This document shows positions 35,290 through 44,140 of a stretch of DNA of 64,000 nucleotides, piece by piece. The notes beneath the pieces were generated by a model, which was not told the DNA's origin, ran no database searches, and saw only the letters and a program-made list of their open reading frames with translations. Numbering within the stretch: position 1 is the first letter of the stretch; every line of letters begins with the position of its first letter. The position numbers and the translations under genes are program-made. Origin of the DNA: Citricoccus sp. CH26A (GTDB lineage: Bacteria; Actinomycetota; Actinomycetes; Actinomycetales; Micrococcaceae). The stretch spans positions 62,001 to 126,000 of the forward strand of contig NZ_AFXQ01000007.1 in assembly GCF_000224415.1 (NCBI RefSeq), read 5' to 3'.

Positions 35290-36507
35290 TCAGTGGTCCC
35301 GGGCGAGCCAGGCGTTCACGGCCTCCGTGTCCTGGCCGAGCGCGGGCGGGGCCAGCCGGGGGTGCTCGAGGGGTGGGTCCCATTGCGTCGGGTGGCGGAA
35401 CTGCCGCCCGGTCACCTCGCCCGTGGGGCCGGTGAGCTCCACCACGGGATCGAGCCCGAGGCCCTGGGCCAGGTCGACGCCCTCGTCGATCCCGCCGACC
35501 AGGGCGCACGGCAGGCCGGCGGCCACCAGGGTGTCCCGCCACTCGGCCGCGGGGCGCCGTCCCAGGGCCTGCTCCAGGAGGCCCCGGAGCTCTTCGCGGT
35601 GGGCCACGCGCTGGGAGTTCGTGGCGAACCGCTCGTCGTCCGCCACGGCCGCCAGGCCGAGTGCCTCGACGAACCGCCGGAACTGGCCGTCATTGCCGAT
35701 GGCGACGGCCAGTGGCCGGTCCTGGCAGTCCAGCAACTGGTAGGGGACGATCGAGGGATGGTCGTTGCCCATGCGTGACGGGACCACGCCGGCGCCCAGC
35801 CAGGCCTGGCCCTGGTTCGCCAGGGCGCCCTGCAGGGACGAGAGCAGGTTGAGCTTGAGGTGGGCCCCGCGGCCGGTGGCCTGGCGACGGTTCAGCGCCG
35901 CCAGCACGGCGATGGTGGTGTCCTTCGCCGTCAGGACATCGACGAGGGCCACGCCGGCCTTCATCGGCAGCTCCGGGGTGCCGGTGATGCTCATCAGCCC
36001 CCCGGCGGCCTGCACGATGAAGTCGTACCCGGGCAGGTGCGCCCCACCGGCATCCCCGAAGCCGGAGATGGAGGCGTAGACCAGGCCGGGGTTGAGGGCG
36101 GACAGCTCCTCGTACCCCAGGCCCAGGGCCGCCAGGCCTCCGGGCTTGAAGTTCTCCACCAGCACGTCTGCCCGGGCCGCGAGCCGGCGTGCCTTCTCCA
36201 GGTCGTCCTGGTCGGCCAGGTCCCAGCAGACGGACTCCTTGTTGCGGTTCACGGACTCGAAGTAGGTCGCCCCGGTGGCTGACGATGGCGGGGACCACGA
36301 GCGGGTGTCATCACCGGTTCCGGGGCGCTCGACCTTGATCACCCGCGCCCCGAGGTCTGCCAGGGTCATGGTGGCCAGCGGGCCGGCCAGCACCCGGGAG
36401 AAGTCGGCCACCAGCACCCCGTCCAGCGGCAGGTGGCCCTCCGCGGTCGCCGGGTCCGCGATCGGGGACGCGACGCGGTCCGGATGCAGGTGGGGCGTGG
36501 CTGACAT
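35290..36507 (-). CDS. Class III CoA-transferase (CaiB/BaiF family)
   Basis: A 405-residue family III CoA-transferase with VLVADFSRVLAGPLATMTLADLGARVIKVE at the N-terminus and catalytic Asp in GYDFIVQAAGGLMSITG. It moves CoA between carboxylic acids. Next to a glutaryl-CoA dehydrogenase gene, succinyl-CoA:glutarate CoA-transferase is the most likely activity, but that is inference from context. GGAGGG lies ten bases before ATG 36507. A short palindrome TGACGA-T-TCGTCA sits at 36615-36627 upstream. Confidence 0.85.
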   Translation of the reverse strand: MSATPHLHPDRVASPIADPATAEGHLPLDGVLVADFSRVLAGPLATMTLADLGARVIKVERPGTGDDTRSWSPPSSATGATYFESVNRNKESVCWDLADQDDLEKARRLAARADVLVENFKPGGLAALGLGYEELSALNPGLVYASISGFGDAGGAHLPGYDFIVQAAGGLMSITGTPELPMKAGVALVDVLTAKDTTIAVLAALNRRQATGRGAHLKLNLLSSLQGALANQGQAWLGAGVVPSRMGNDHPSIVPYQLLDCQDRPLAVAIGNDGQFRRFVEALGLAAVADDERFATNSQRVAHREELRGLLEQALGRRPAAEWRDTLVAAGLPCALVGGIDEGVDLAQGLGLDPVVELTGPTGEVTGRQFRHPTQWDPPLEHPRLAPPALGQDTEAVNAWLARDH

Positions 36508-36701
36508 GATCGGGTGTCCCTCCGGGGGTCGTCGCGGCTGCGGTGTGGATCCCAGCCTAGGGATCCGCACCGCGGGGCAGAACTGCCGATTGCGCAGTCC
36601 TGCCGACCAGGCATTGACGATTCGTCAGGGACCGGTGCACCGGGAACCGGCCGGGCCACGCGTCCCGACCCGGCCGTGCTCGTGGCCGGACGCGGGATCC
36701 C

Positions 36702-37982
36702 TCACGTGCGCCGGCGACTCCGCAGGGTCCGGATCCCCAGGGAGAGCACCAGCAGCCCGTCGGGATGCATGGGGTCGTGCCCCGTGATCCGCGCGATGCG
36801 CTTGAGGCGGTAGAGCACGGTGTTGGGGCGGACGTGCAGGACCGTGGCGGCACGGGCGGCCTGGTACCGGTGCTGGATGTAGGCCTCGAGGGTCTCCAGC
36901 AGCTCCGAGCCGTGCTCCCGGTCATAGGCGAGCAGGGGCTCGAGCGCGGACTCCACGAGTCCGGCGGCATCGGCCCCCTCCGCGAGGGTGAGGCCGAGCA
37001 GCACGTCGCGGTGGGTCTGGACCCGGTCTGCGCCGGGCGTGGTCAGGGCGATGTCGGTCGCGGCCCGCGCCTGCCGGTAGCTGACCGCCGCGTGATCCAC
37101 GCCGCCGCCGCTGCTGCCCACCCCGGCCACCAGCCCCTCCACGTCCTGCACGGCGCGGGCGGCGGCCTCCTGCAGGCCGCGGCCGTGCTCGGGGGCCTCC
37201 ACGAGCCAGACGATCTCCTCGTCCCGCAGTCCCATCAGGCCCAGCCGCCCGCGCGTCGTGCCCTCGAGGGGTTCCCCCAGGACGCGGGACGTCACCTCCT
37301 GGGCCCGGGCGAGGTCCTGCTGCCCCGGGGGGAAGCGGAACGTGAGGATCGCGTGCCGGTGGCCCTCGAGATCGAAGCCCTGCAGGTCCAGGGCGTCCCG
37401 GAGCCGGGCGCGCCCCTCCGGCGTCGCCCGCCCGTGGATCAGGGCCTCCAGGACGTCACTGCGGAGGATCGGCCGGTTCCGGCGCAGGCCCGCCTGTTCC
37501 TCCACATAGGCCTGGACCACCGCAGCGGACATGACGTCGACGTGTTCCATGACCCGGCCGGCCAGCCTGAGCAGCACCCGCAGCTGGGCCGGGTCCTGGA
37601 GGTCGGCACAGTCCACGAGCTCGTCCCAGATGGTGCGCTCCCGCACCCGGTAGGCGCGCAGCAACGCCGGCAGGGGCACGGCCTGGTGGAAGCGGCGTGC
37701 GGCCGCCCGCGCGTTCAGGCGGATCTCCTCCTCGGCGGGCGGGGTCTCCGTCATCAGGGAGGTGAGCATCTGGCGGATCTTCTCCGAGGCGAGCGGCAGC
37801 ACGTCGCGTTCGACGACGCCGTCGGCGAAGGCGCGGTACTCGATGACCTCGTCCCGGTAGGTCTGGGCGAGGCGCCGGGCGATGTCCTCGATGCGGGCGT
37901 TGATGCGTTCGGAGATCAGCAGGAGGGCGCGGGAGTCCGGATCCCGGTCGTTTCCGGCGGGGGCGGGCCCGGTCGCCGGCAT
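36702..37982 (-). CDS. PucR/CdaR-family transcriptional regulator
   Basis: A 426-residue regulator. The C-terminal 60 residues (LLETLEAYIQHRYQAARAATVLHVRPNTVLYRLKRIARITG) are the PucR-type helix-turn-helix. The middle (about 185-330) resembles the GGDEF-like sensory region of this family, and the N-terminal half is helical with ALLRAYRVRERTIWDELV. Its ATG overlaps the TGA of the aldehyde dehydrogenase gene by one base, so it belongs to the amine-oxidase operon and probably regulates it or a related catabolic pathway. PucR-type regulators generally respond to nitrogen compounds. Confidence 0.85.
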   Translation of the reverse strand: MPATGPAPAGNDRDPDSRALLLISERINARIEDIARRLAQTYRDEVIEYRAFADGVVERDVLPLASEKIRQMLTSLMTETPPAEEEIRLNARAAARRFHQAVPLPALLRAYRVRERTIWDELVDCADLQDPAQLRVLLRLAGRVMEHVDVMSAAVVQAYVEEQAGLRRNRPILRSDVLEALIHGRATPEGRARLRDALDLQGFDLEGHRHAILTFRFPPGQQDLARAQEVTSRVLGEPLEGTTRGRLGLMGLRDEEIVWLVEAPEHGRGLQEAAARAVQDVEGLVAGVGSSGGGVDHAAVSYRQARAATDIALTTPGADRVQTHRDVLLGLTLAEGADAAGLVESALEPLLAYDREHGSELLETLEAYIQHRYQAARAATVLHVRPNTVLYRLKRIARITGHDPMHPDGLLVLSLGIRTLRSRRRT

Positions 37983-39427
37983 CACCGGGGATCGGTGTAG
38001 GTGGTCTTGTGCTGGGTGTAGAACTCCCGGGCCGCGCTGCCCTGTTCGCGCGCCCCGTAGCTGGAACCCTTGCGCCCGCCGAAGGAGACGTGGGGGTCCA
38101 CTCCGGCCGTGGGCGCGTTGACCATGACCATGCCGGCCTGGGACCGGCGCTTGAAGTCGGTGGCGTGCTCCAGGCTGCCGGTGCAGATCCCCGAGGACAG
38201 CCCGAACTCGGTGTCGTTGGCGGTGGCCAGCGCCTCGTCGTAGTCGGCCACCCTGATGACGGCCGCCACGGGCCCGAAGACCTCCTCGCGGTTGATCGTC
38301 ATGGCGTTGGTCGTCCCGGTGACCAGGGCGGGGGACATGTAGTGGCCGTCCGTGGCGCGCCGGAGCCGTTCGCCGCCGTGGACCTCCCCGCCCTCCTCGC
38401 GGGCCGTGCGGACATAGGCCAGGTTGCCCTCCAGCTGCCCGCGGCTGGAGATGGGGCCGACCGCGGATCCGGGATCCCGGGCATCCCCGACCGTCATCGC
38501 CCCGACCCTGGCCAGGAGCCGGTCCACGAACTCGTCGTGGACGTCGGCGGTGACGATCAGCCGTGAGGAGGCGGTGCACCGCTGTCCGTTGGAGAAGAAC
38601 GCCCCGTTGAGGGCACACTCCACCGCGTGGTCGAGGTCGGCATCGCCCAGGACCACGAACGGGTTCTTCCCGCCCATCTCGCACTGGACCTTGATCCCCT
38701 GGCCCGCGCAGGCGGCCGCCAGTCCCCGGCCCACGGCCTGGGAGCCGGTGAAGCTCAGGGCGTCCACCGCGGACGACCCGGTCAGGGCCGCGCCGGTCAC
38801 CGCGCCGGAGCCCATGACGAGGTTCAGCACCCCGTCCGGGAGCCCGGCGTCGGCCAGGATCCTCGTCAGTTCCCAGGCGCACCCGGGGGTGATGCCGGCC
38901 GGCTTGAACACCACAGCGTTGCCGAAGGCCAGTGCGGGGGCGATCTTCCAGGCCGGGATGGCGATGGGGAAGTTCCACGGGGTGATGACGCCGACCACGC
39001 CCATGGGATCGTGGTGCATCTCGGCGATCAGTCCCGGGCGGACGGAGTCGATCACCGTCCCGGCGTTGCGCAGGGCCTCCCCGGCGAAGAAGTCGAAGAT
39101 CTGCGCGGCCCGGTTGACCTCGGCCACGGCCTCGGCGATCGGCTTGCCGAGCTCGCGGGCGAGCAGGTCCCCCAGCTCGGCGGACCGGGCCGCCAGTTGC
39201 CCGGACGCGCGGGACAGGACCTGGGACCGGGCCAGGGGGCCGGCCTCCGCCCACCCCGGCCAGGCGTGACGGGCGGCCTGGACGGCCTCGGCGACGGTGT
39301 CCGCGTCCGCCTGGGCGTAGCGCCCGATGACGTCCGAGAGGTCCGAGGGGTTCACGTTCTCCGTGCGGTCCTCCGAACCCACCCATGCTCCGCCGACGTA
39401 GTTGTCAAAGGCTGGGGTCTGCGTCAT
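37982..39427 (-). CDS. Aldehyde dehydrogenase
   Basis: A 481-residue NAD(P)-dependent aldehyde dehydrogenase with ITPWNFPIAIPAWKIAPALAFGN, the Glu of CEMGGKNP, and catalytic Cys in FSNGQRCTASSR. The C-terminal FGGRKGSSYGAREQGSAAREFYTQHKTTY resembles alpha-ketoglutarate-semialdehyde dehydrogenases, although context points to aldehydes made by the two amine oxidases. ATG 39427 has an ideal AAGGAG; the in-frame ATG 39448, which overlaps the previous stop, is the alternative. The next gene overlaps its stop. Confidence 0.88.
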   Translation of the reverse strand: MTQTPAFDNYVGGAWVGSEDRTENVNPSDLSDVIGRYAQADADTVAEAVQAARHAWPGWAEAGPLARSQVLSRASGQLAARSAELGDLLARELGKPIAEAVAEVNRAAQIFDFFAGEALRNAGTVIDSVRPGLIAEMHHDPMGVVGVITPWNFPIAIPAWKIAPALAFGNAVVFKPAGITPGCAWELTRILADAGLPDGVLNLVMGSGAVTGAALTGSSAVDALSFTGSQAVGRGLAAACAGQGIKVQCEMGGKNPFVVLGDADLDHAVECALNGAFFSNGQRCTASSRLIVTADVHDEFVDRLLARVGAMTVGDARDPGSAVGPISSRGQLEGNLAYVRTAREEGGEVHGGERLRRATDGHYMSPALVTGTTNAMTINREEVFGPVAAVIRVADYDEALATANDTEFGLSSGICTGSLEHATDFKRRSQAGMVMVNAPTAGVDPHVSFGGRKGSSYGAREQGSAAREFYTQHKTTYTDPR

Positions 39428-39444
39428 CGCCTGCTCCTTCGTCG

Positions 39445-40674
39445 TCATGCCTGGAGCACCCGGTCGAGTGCCGCCGCGGCGCGGTAGCCCGAGGCCACGG
39501 CGCCCGAGAGTGACTGTGCCAGACCGGTGTGTTCACCGGCGATCGCCACGCGGCCCGCGGCCTCGTCGAAGGCCGTGGCGTCCGCGGCGCTCCAGTCGAG
39601 TCCTGCCGCGCTGTAGGCGCCGCGCGTCCAGACGTCGTCCGCCCAGGTGGTGAGCAGCGGCTCACCGTCCGGCACCATGGACGGACGCAGTTGGCGCAGC
39701 TTCTGCGCCCACAGCGAGGGCCCGTTCCCGACGTCCAGCGCGGCGACCGCGTCCGGCCCGCCCGCGAAGGTGGACAGGGCGGCGACGCGGTGCTCGCCGT
39801 CGATGCTGAGGGATTGCCAGGACCACCACGTGTGCTCGGCGCTCTGCACGGCCGAGTCCTGCTCGGACGTCGAGACCGGCACCCCGAGCTTGGCGGCGAC
39901 CCCCATGAGCCGGTGGTCGAGGGCCGTGCTCATGCGTTCGGGCAGGTCGAAGCCGAGCCGGAGGGAGCGCAGGAGCGGGAGCGGGACGGCGACGACGCCG
40001 GCGTCGCCGTCGACGCTGCTGCCGTCGGCCAGTTCGAAGCGCACGCCCCGCGGTGACTGCTCGACGCCGGCCACCGGGCTCTCGAGCCGGACGGCCGCGC
40101 CCAGCCTGCGCGCCAGTTCGAGCGAGAGGGACTGGTTGCCGTGGACCAACCGCCCGCCGTCCTCGACGTAGAGGTCTCCCGCGGAGGACTCGTGGAGCAC
40201 GGCGGCCTCGGCGCTCACGGCTTCCGGGTCCGCGGCCAGCGACGTCGCCAGCCGCCGGTAGACGGGATCATCCCGGAACCCGGTACCGAGGGCCTCCCGG
40301 AACACGGCCGCGACGGAGACGGACCGCTCCCCGTCCTCGAGCATGCGCCGGAGGGTGTCCCGGGCGGCGTCCATGCGCCGGGTGAGAGTGTCGACGTCGA
40401 CGTGCCGGCCGTTGAGGGTGCGCCGGGCGTACCGGACGCCGTGGCTCATGATGGGCACGCCCACCTCGGCCGCGAGGCGGCGGATGGCGAACTCGGTGGG
40501 GAAGATGTACTCGCCGCCGCGCTCGGTGATCACCCCGTTGGGCAGGGTGGCCGACCAGGTGCGGCCGCCCACCCGGTCCCGCGCCTCCAGCACCACGACC
40601 TCGTGGCCTGCCTTGTGCAGTTCCCATGCGCTCGTGAGGCCGGCGAGGCCGGCTCCGGCGATGACCACCTTCAT
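39445..40674 (-). CDS. Flavin-dependent amine oxidase (second of the pair)
   Basis: A 409-residue FAD-binding amine oxidase with the N-terminal Rossmann motif VVIAGAGLAGLTSAWEL, RDRVGGRTW and a C-terminal FAD segment GRVAIAGEHTG near residue 375. It oxidises a primary or secondary amine to an aldehyde, releasing ammonia and peroxide, or acts as a dehydrogenase. The start overlaps the stop of the preceding oxidase by four bases and the stop overlaps the aldehyde dehydrogenase region, so the three are coupled. The exact substrate is not set by sequence. Confidence 0.87.
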   Translation of the reverse strand: MKVVIAGAGLAGLTSAWELHKAGHEVVVLEARDRVGGRTWSATLPNGVITERGGEYIFPTEFAIRRLAAEVGVPIMSHGVRYARRTLNGRHVDVDTLTRRMDAARDTLRRMLEDGERSVSVAAVFREALGTGFRDDPVYRRLATSLAADPEAVSAEAAVLHESSAGDLYVEDGGRLVHGNQSLSLELARRLGAAVRLESPVAGVEQSPRGVRFELADGSSVDGDAGVVAVPLPLLRSLRLGFDLPERMSTALDHRLMGVAAKLGVPVSTSEQDSAVQSAEHTWWSWQSLSIDGEHRVAALSTFAGGPDAVAALDVGNGPSLWAQKLRQLRPSMVPDGEPLLTTWADDVWTRGAYSAAGLDWSAADATAFDEAAGRVAIAGEHTGLAQSLSGAVASGYRAAAALDRVLQA

Positions 40675-42083
40675 CGTGACTCCTTCTTCCAGACGTTCCC
40701 GACGTTCCCGAGGCTTCCGGCGTTCCCGACGACGACGGGGGGCGCGACCGGTTCCGCGGACCCTGCCAGTTCGTGCCGGATGCGGGCCGCGGCCCGCAGT
40801 CCGCTCTCGATCGCGCCGTCGACGAACCCGCCCCAGAGGTTGGCGTTGTCGGAGGTGGCGAAGTGCACGGCTCCCTGGGGTTCCTGGAGACCGGCCAGGT
40901 CCCGCGTGAGCTGCCCCGGGCGGAACAGCTGCCAGGTCGTCCCTGCCAGGTCGTCCGCCATCCAGTCGTGTCCAGTCACGTCGAGGACCTCGAGGTCGTC
41001 GCGCCAGACGTCGAGGGCGGCCTGGGCGTCGCGGACGGACGTGACGTCGAAGGCCTCGTGGTCCGGGCCGAACCCCACGAGGATCGAGGCGTCGTCGGCG
41101 ATGAACTCGCTCTTGACGACGGAGAGGGGGTGCTCCTGGCTCGAGTAGGCGAAGAACCGCTGGACCGGCCCCCGGACCTTGATCCACACCTTGACCCCGC
41201 GCGAGGCGGACCTCTCGGCGTTCATCCGGGCCACCGCCCCGGTCAGCGCCGGTGCGAAGTCGATCCGGTGGATGGCGTTGAACGGGGTGGTCACCACTAC
41301 GCGCCGCGCCCGGAGTGCGTTCGCTGCATCGCCGTAGACGACGGTGGCCCCGTCCGGGTCCTGCCGGACGGACCGCACGCGCTGGCCCAGCCGGATGCTC
41401 CCGCGGACGTCCCGGGCGATGTCCCCGGCGAAGGCGGTCATGCCCCCGTCCACCCGATAGGTGGCCGAGGCCTCGTGCATCAGCTCCCAGAACCCTCCGG
41501 TGGCCGCGGCCCACCGGAGCGCGCCGACCAGGCCGACGGCGTCGAGCCTGGCGTTGGCGTGGCCCACCCACACGGACTCGTTGGCGCGCTGCTCCTCCTC
41601 GCCGAGGTCGAGCTCGTCCAGGCGGTCCTGCAGCGAGCGGGGGTCCAGGGCGGCCAGGTCCGGGGAGGCGGCGGGATCCGCGGGCCGGGGAAGGGCGGTG
41701 AGGGCATCTCGGACGATGCGCGCCTGCCCCGGGGCGATGAGCGCGTTGAACTCCTCCAGGGTGCCGGTCCGTACCTGGCCGCCGGCACCCAGCCAGTACG
41801 CCTCCTCGGTGCGGGGGCTGCGGACGATGCCCCGCCCGTACCGCGTCAGCTCCGCCCACGTGTGGGGCTGCACCCAGTGCACCCAGGTCCCTCCCAGCTC
41901 CAGGTCGTGCCCCAGGCGGTGGTCCGTCCAGACGCGGCCGCCCACGCGGTCGCGCGCCTCGAGGACCACGACGTCGAGGCCCGAGTTCGCCAGTTCCCGC
42001 GCGGCGATGAGGCCGGCGAAGCCGGCACCGACGACGACGACGTCGGCGGACTCCTCGGGAGGGTTCGGCGGGGGGACGGACAC
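40671..42083 (-). CDS. Flavin-dependent amine oxidase (first of the pair)
   Basis: A 470-residue amine oxidase with VVVVGAGFAGLIAARELANSGL, RDRVGGRVW, and LGGTWVHWVQPHTW typical of monoamine/putrescine oxidases. It is clearly diverged from its neighbour, so the pair is not a recent duplication and may form a heteromer or take successive substrates. The C-terminal 25 residues (GNAGSLGNVGNVW) come from short GTTCCCGAC repeats. The start is GTG 42083 after AAGGAG. It lies downstream of the XRE-cupin regulator on the same strand. Confidence 0.87.
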   Translation of the reverse strand: MSVPPPNPPEESADVVVVGAGFAGLIAARELANSGLDVVVLEARDRVGGRVWTDHRLGHDLELGGTWVHWVQPHTWAELTRYGRGIVRSPRTEEAYWLGAGGQVRTGTLEEFNALIAPGQARIVRDALTALPRPADPAASPDLAALDPRSLQDRLDELDLGEEEQRANESVWVGHANARLDAVGLVGALRWAAATGGFWELMHEASATYRVDGGMTAFAGDIARDVRGSIRLGQRVRSVRQDPDGATVVYGDAANALRARRVVVTTPFNAIHRIDFAPALTGAVARMNAERSASRGVKVWIKVRGPVQRFFAYSSQEHPLSVVKSEFIADDASILVGFGPDHEAFDVTSVRDAQAALDVWRDDLEVLDVTGHDWMADDLAGTTWQLFRPGQLTRDLAGLQEPQGAVHFATSDNANLWGGFVDGAIESGLRAAARIRHELAGSAEPVAPPVVVGNAGSLGNVGNVWKKESR

Positions 42084-42137
42084 GGGTGCTCCTTCGGGGG
42101 TGGGTTCCGGCGGTCGCCCGCGGGCGGCCGGGGCGGC

Positions 42138-42758
42138 TCAGGTGCCGGGGACGATCTGTGGACCGATGTCCAGGGTCGTGACGGTGGGTGGGCTCGTGAT
42201 CACCAGGACGATCGCGGTGCCGGTGCCGGCGTTGCGGATGGCATGTGGGGTCGAGGTGCGGTACTCGGCCGTGTCACCCGGTTCGAGCACGTGCTTCTCC
42301 TCGCCGATGGTGACCTCCGCGGTCCCGTCGATGACGGTCACGATCTCCTGGGCGTCACCGTGGGTGTAGGGCTCATCACCGGTGCCCTCACCCTGGTCGA
42401 ACTCCAGGCGGTATCCCTCGATGGCCTGCAGGGGCGGCGGGGTGAGGAGGACCTTGCGGTATCCGGGGGACTGGATGGCGGGATGGCGCCCGAGCCGGAT
42501 GACCCGTCCCGCCGGAGAATGCTGGGTGAACAAATCGGCGAGGTTGATGCCCAGCGCCTCGGCGATGCGGACCAGCGTGGCGATGCTGGCGCCCGATTCC
42601 CCCCGCTCGAATTGGCTGATGAAGCTGGCCGTGGTGCCGGTGAGCGAGGCCAGCTCCCGCAGTCCCATGCCCCGGTCGGTGCGCAATTGCCGGACCCGGG
42701 GGCCGGGGTTGCCGGTGACGGAGTCGGGAACCGTGGCATCGGACTGTTCGGCGGTCAT
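42138..42758 (-). CDS. XRE-cupin transcriptional regulator
   Basis: A 206-residue regulator with an XRE helix-turn-helix at about 20-75 (VRQLRTDRGMGLRELASLTGTTASFISQFERGESG) and a C-terminal cupin at about 115-190 that binds a small effector. This layout matches PuuR-like controllers of putrescine and amino-acid use. It is first in the amine-oxidase operon and divergent from the polyamine-type importer, so it probably controls both. The ATG at 42758 is preferred over the in-frame ATG at 42875. Confidence 0.88.
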   Translation of the reverse strand: MTAEQSDATVPDSVTGNPGPRVRQLRTDRGMGLRELASLTGTTASFISQFERGESGASIATLVRIAEALGINLADLFTQHSPAGRVIRLGRHPAIQSPGYRKVLLTPPPLQAIEGYRLEFDQGEGTGDEPYTHGDAQEIVTVIDGTAEVTIGEEKHVLEPGDTAEYRTSTPHAIRNAGTGTAIVLVITSPPTVTTLDIGPQIVPGT

Positions 42759-42838
42759 GGGTGACCGTCGCCGGGCAGGGGGAGGCGTACCGCGCTGACG
42801 TGGGCAGACGATCTGTGCATTCCGGTGCCTTCCTGATC

Positions 42839-42858
42839 GCATTTCCCGCCGGGAATGC
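42839..42858. promoter_or_regulatory. Candidate operator in the amine-cluster divergent region
   Basis: GCATTTCCCG-C-CGGGAATGC is a near-palindrome (one extra T in the left arm) about 80 bases upstream of the XRE-cupin start. A related GCATTCC half site lies at about 42818. It could be bound by the XRE-cupin protein. Confidence 0.4.
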
Positions 42859-42896
42859 GGCGTGAGGACTGTCACAACGAGAGTGGGGATCAGCTA

Positions 42897-42924
42897 TTGT
42901 GTTTGCCCACCATATTGCTATTCT
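42897..42924 (+). promoter_or_regulatory. Probable promoter of the polyamine-type importer
   Basis: TTGTGT (42897-42902) and TATTCT (42919-42924) with a 16-base spacer fit a vegetative promoter about 95 bases before the binding-protein start. The near-palindrome at 42839-42858 lies upstream of the -35. Confidence 0.45.
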
Positions 42925-43018
42925 GAACGTCATCGCAAGCAGGACTTAACGCCTGTTCAGTACGGAACGGCTCTGCGGGGCAGGCATACGGGGTCTACGG
43001 ACAACCTGAGGAGTACCC

Positions 43019-44137
43019 ATGCACACCACATCCCCGCGGCGGCGTACGATCCGCACGGTCACCCTCGGTATGGCGGCCGCGGTCGCGCTGGCCGGCTGTG
43101 GCTCATCCGAACCGGAGCCCTCGGCGACCTACGACCTCGGGACGCCCGTGGCGGGCGAGGTCCCCGAGGGGGTCTTCGAGGACGTCACGCTCACCTTCGC
43201 CGGCTCCGGCGGCATCTTCCAGGAGGGCCAGACCACTGCGGCCTGGACCCCCTTCGCCGAGGTGACGGGGGCGACGTTCCAGCAGGACGCCTTCGATCCC
43301 GGCAAGCTCAAGGCGATGGTGGAGAGCGGGAACACGACGTGGGACCTCGTCAACACCACGCAGTTCGACACCGCCCGTTTCTGCGGCACGCTGTATGAGG
43401 AGTATGACTACTCGAAGGTGGACATTTCCAAGGTGCCCGAGGGCACCATCACGGACGACTGCATGGTGCCGCAGATCCTCTACGGGCTCGTCGTGGCCTA
43501 CAACACGGAGGCCTTCGGGGACAACCCTCCGACCAGCGCCGCCGACTTCTTCGACACCGAGAAGTTCCCGGGCAAGCGCACGGTCAGCATGTCGCAGTAC
43601 GTCGATCCGCAGATGCTCGAGTTCGCCATCGTGGCGGACGGCGGGGACACCGCCAACCTCACCCCGGAGCAGATCCCCACGGCCATGGAGAAGTACCGGT
43701 CGCTCGGGGACGACGTCATCGGCTGGACGAGTGGCGCCCAGGCCCAGCAGCAACTCGAGAGCGGCGAGGCCGTCATGGGCCTGGTCTGGAGCGGCCGCGG
43801 GTACGGAGCGGCGGCGGCCGGAGCCCCGGTGGCGCCGATGTGGGACGAGTGGATGGTCATGGTCGACTCCACCGGCATCCCCAAGGGCACCAAGAACCTC
43901 GACGCGGCGTTCGCGGCCGTGAACTTCTACGGGGGCGCCGAGCAGCAGGCCACGATGACCGAGGAGACCTCGTACGGCCCCATCAACACCGAGGCGAAGC
44001 CCGAGCTCGACGAGACGCTGAAGACCTGGATGACGACGGAGAACCTGGAGACGGGTCATTACCCCAACGTCGACTTCTGGGTCGAGAACTACGACGCGCT
44101 CGCCACCGAGTGGTCGGGCTGGGTGACCGGGGGCTGA
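43019..44137 (+). CDS. Polyamine-type ABC transporter substrate-binding lipoprotein
   Basis: A 372-residue lipoprotein (lipobox LAGC, Cys27) of the PotD class: TLTFAGSGGIFQEGQTTAAWTPFAEVTGATF, DLVNTTQFDTARFC and IPKGTKNLDAAFAAVNFYGGAEQQA are in the usual order. It captures a polyamine or related amine outside the cell. GAGGAG precedes the ATG. First gene of a four-gene operon with two permeases and an ATPase; the divergent amine oxidases support an amine ligand. Confidence 0.85.
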   Translation: MHTTSPRRRTIRTVTLGMAAAVALAGCGSSEPEPSATYDLGTPVAGEVPEGVFEDVTLTFAGSGGIFQEGQTTAAWTPFAEVTGATFQQDAFDPGKLKAMVESGNTTWDLVNTTQFDTARFCGTLYEEYDYSKVDISKVPEGTITDDCMVPQILYGLVVAYNTEAFGDNPPTSAADFFDTEKFPGKRTVSMSQYVDPQMLEFAIVADGGDTANLTPEQIPTAMEKYRSLGDDVIGWTSGAQAQQQLESGEAVMGLVWSGRGYGAAAAGAPVAPMWDEWMVMVDSTGIPKGTKNLDAAFAAVNFYGGAEQQATMTEETSYGPINTEAKPELDETLKTWMTTENLETGHYPNVDFWVENYDALATEWSGWVTGG

Positions 44138-44140
44138 CCC

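Noticed and set aside
38776-40600. Fusion of amine oxidase genes into one 804-residue product
   Set aside because: The long frame joins an out-of-frame reading of the first oxidase to the true second oxidase; each oxidase has its own start and FAD motif.
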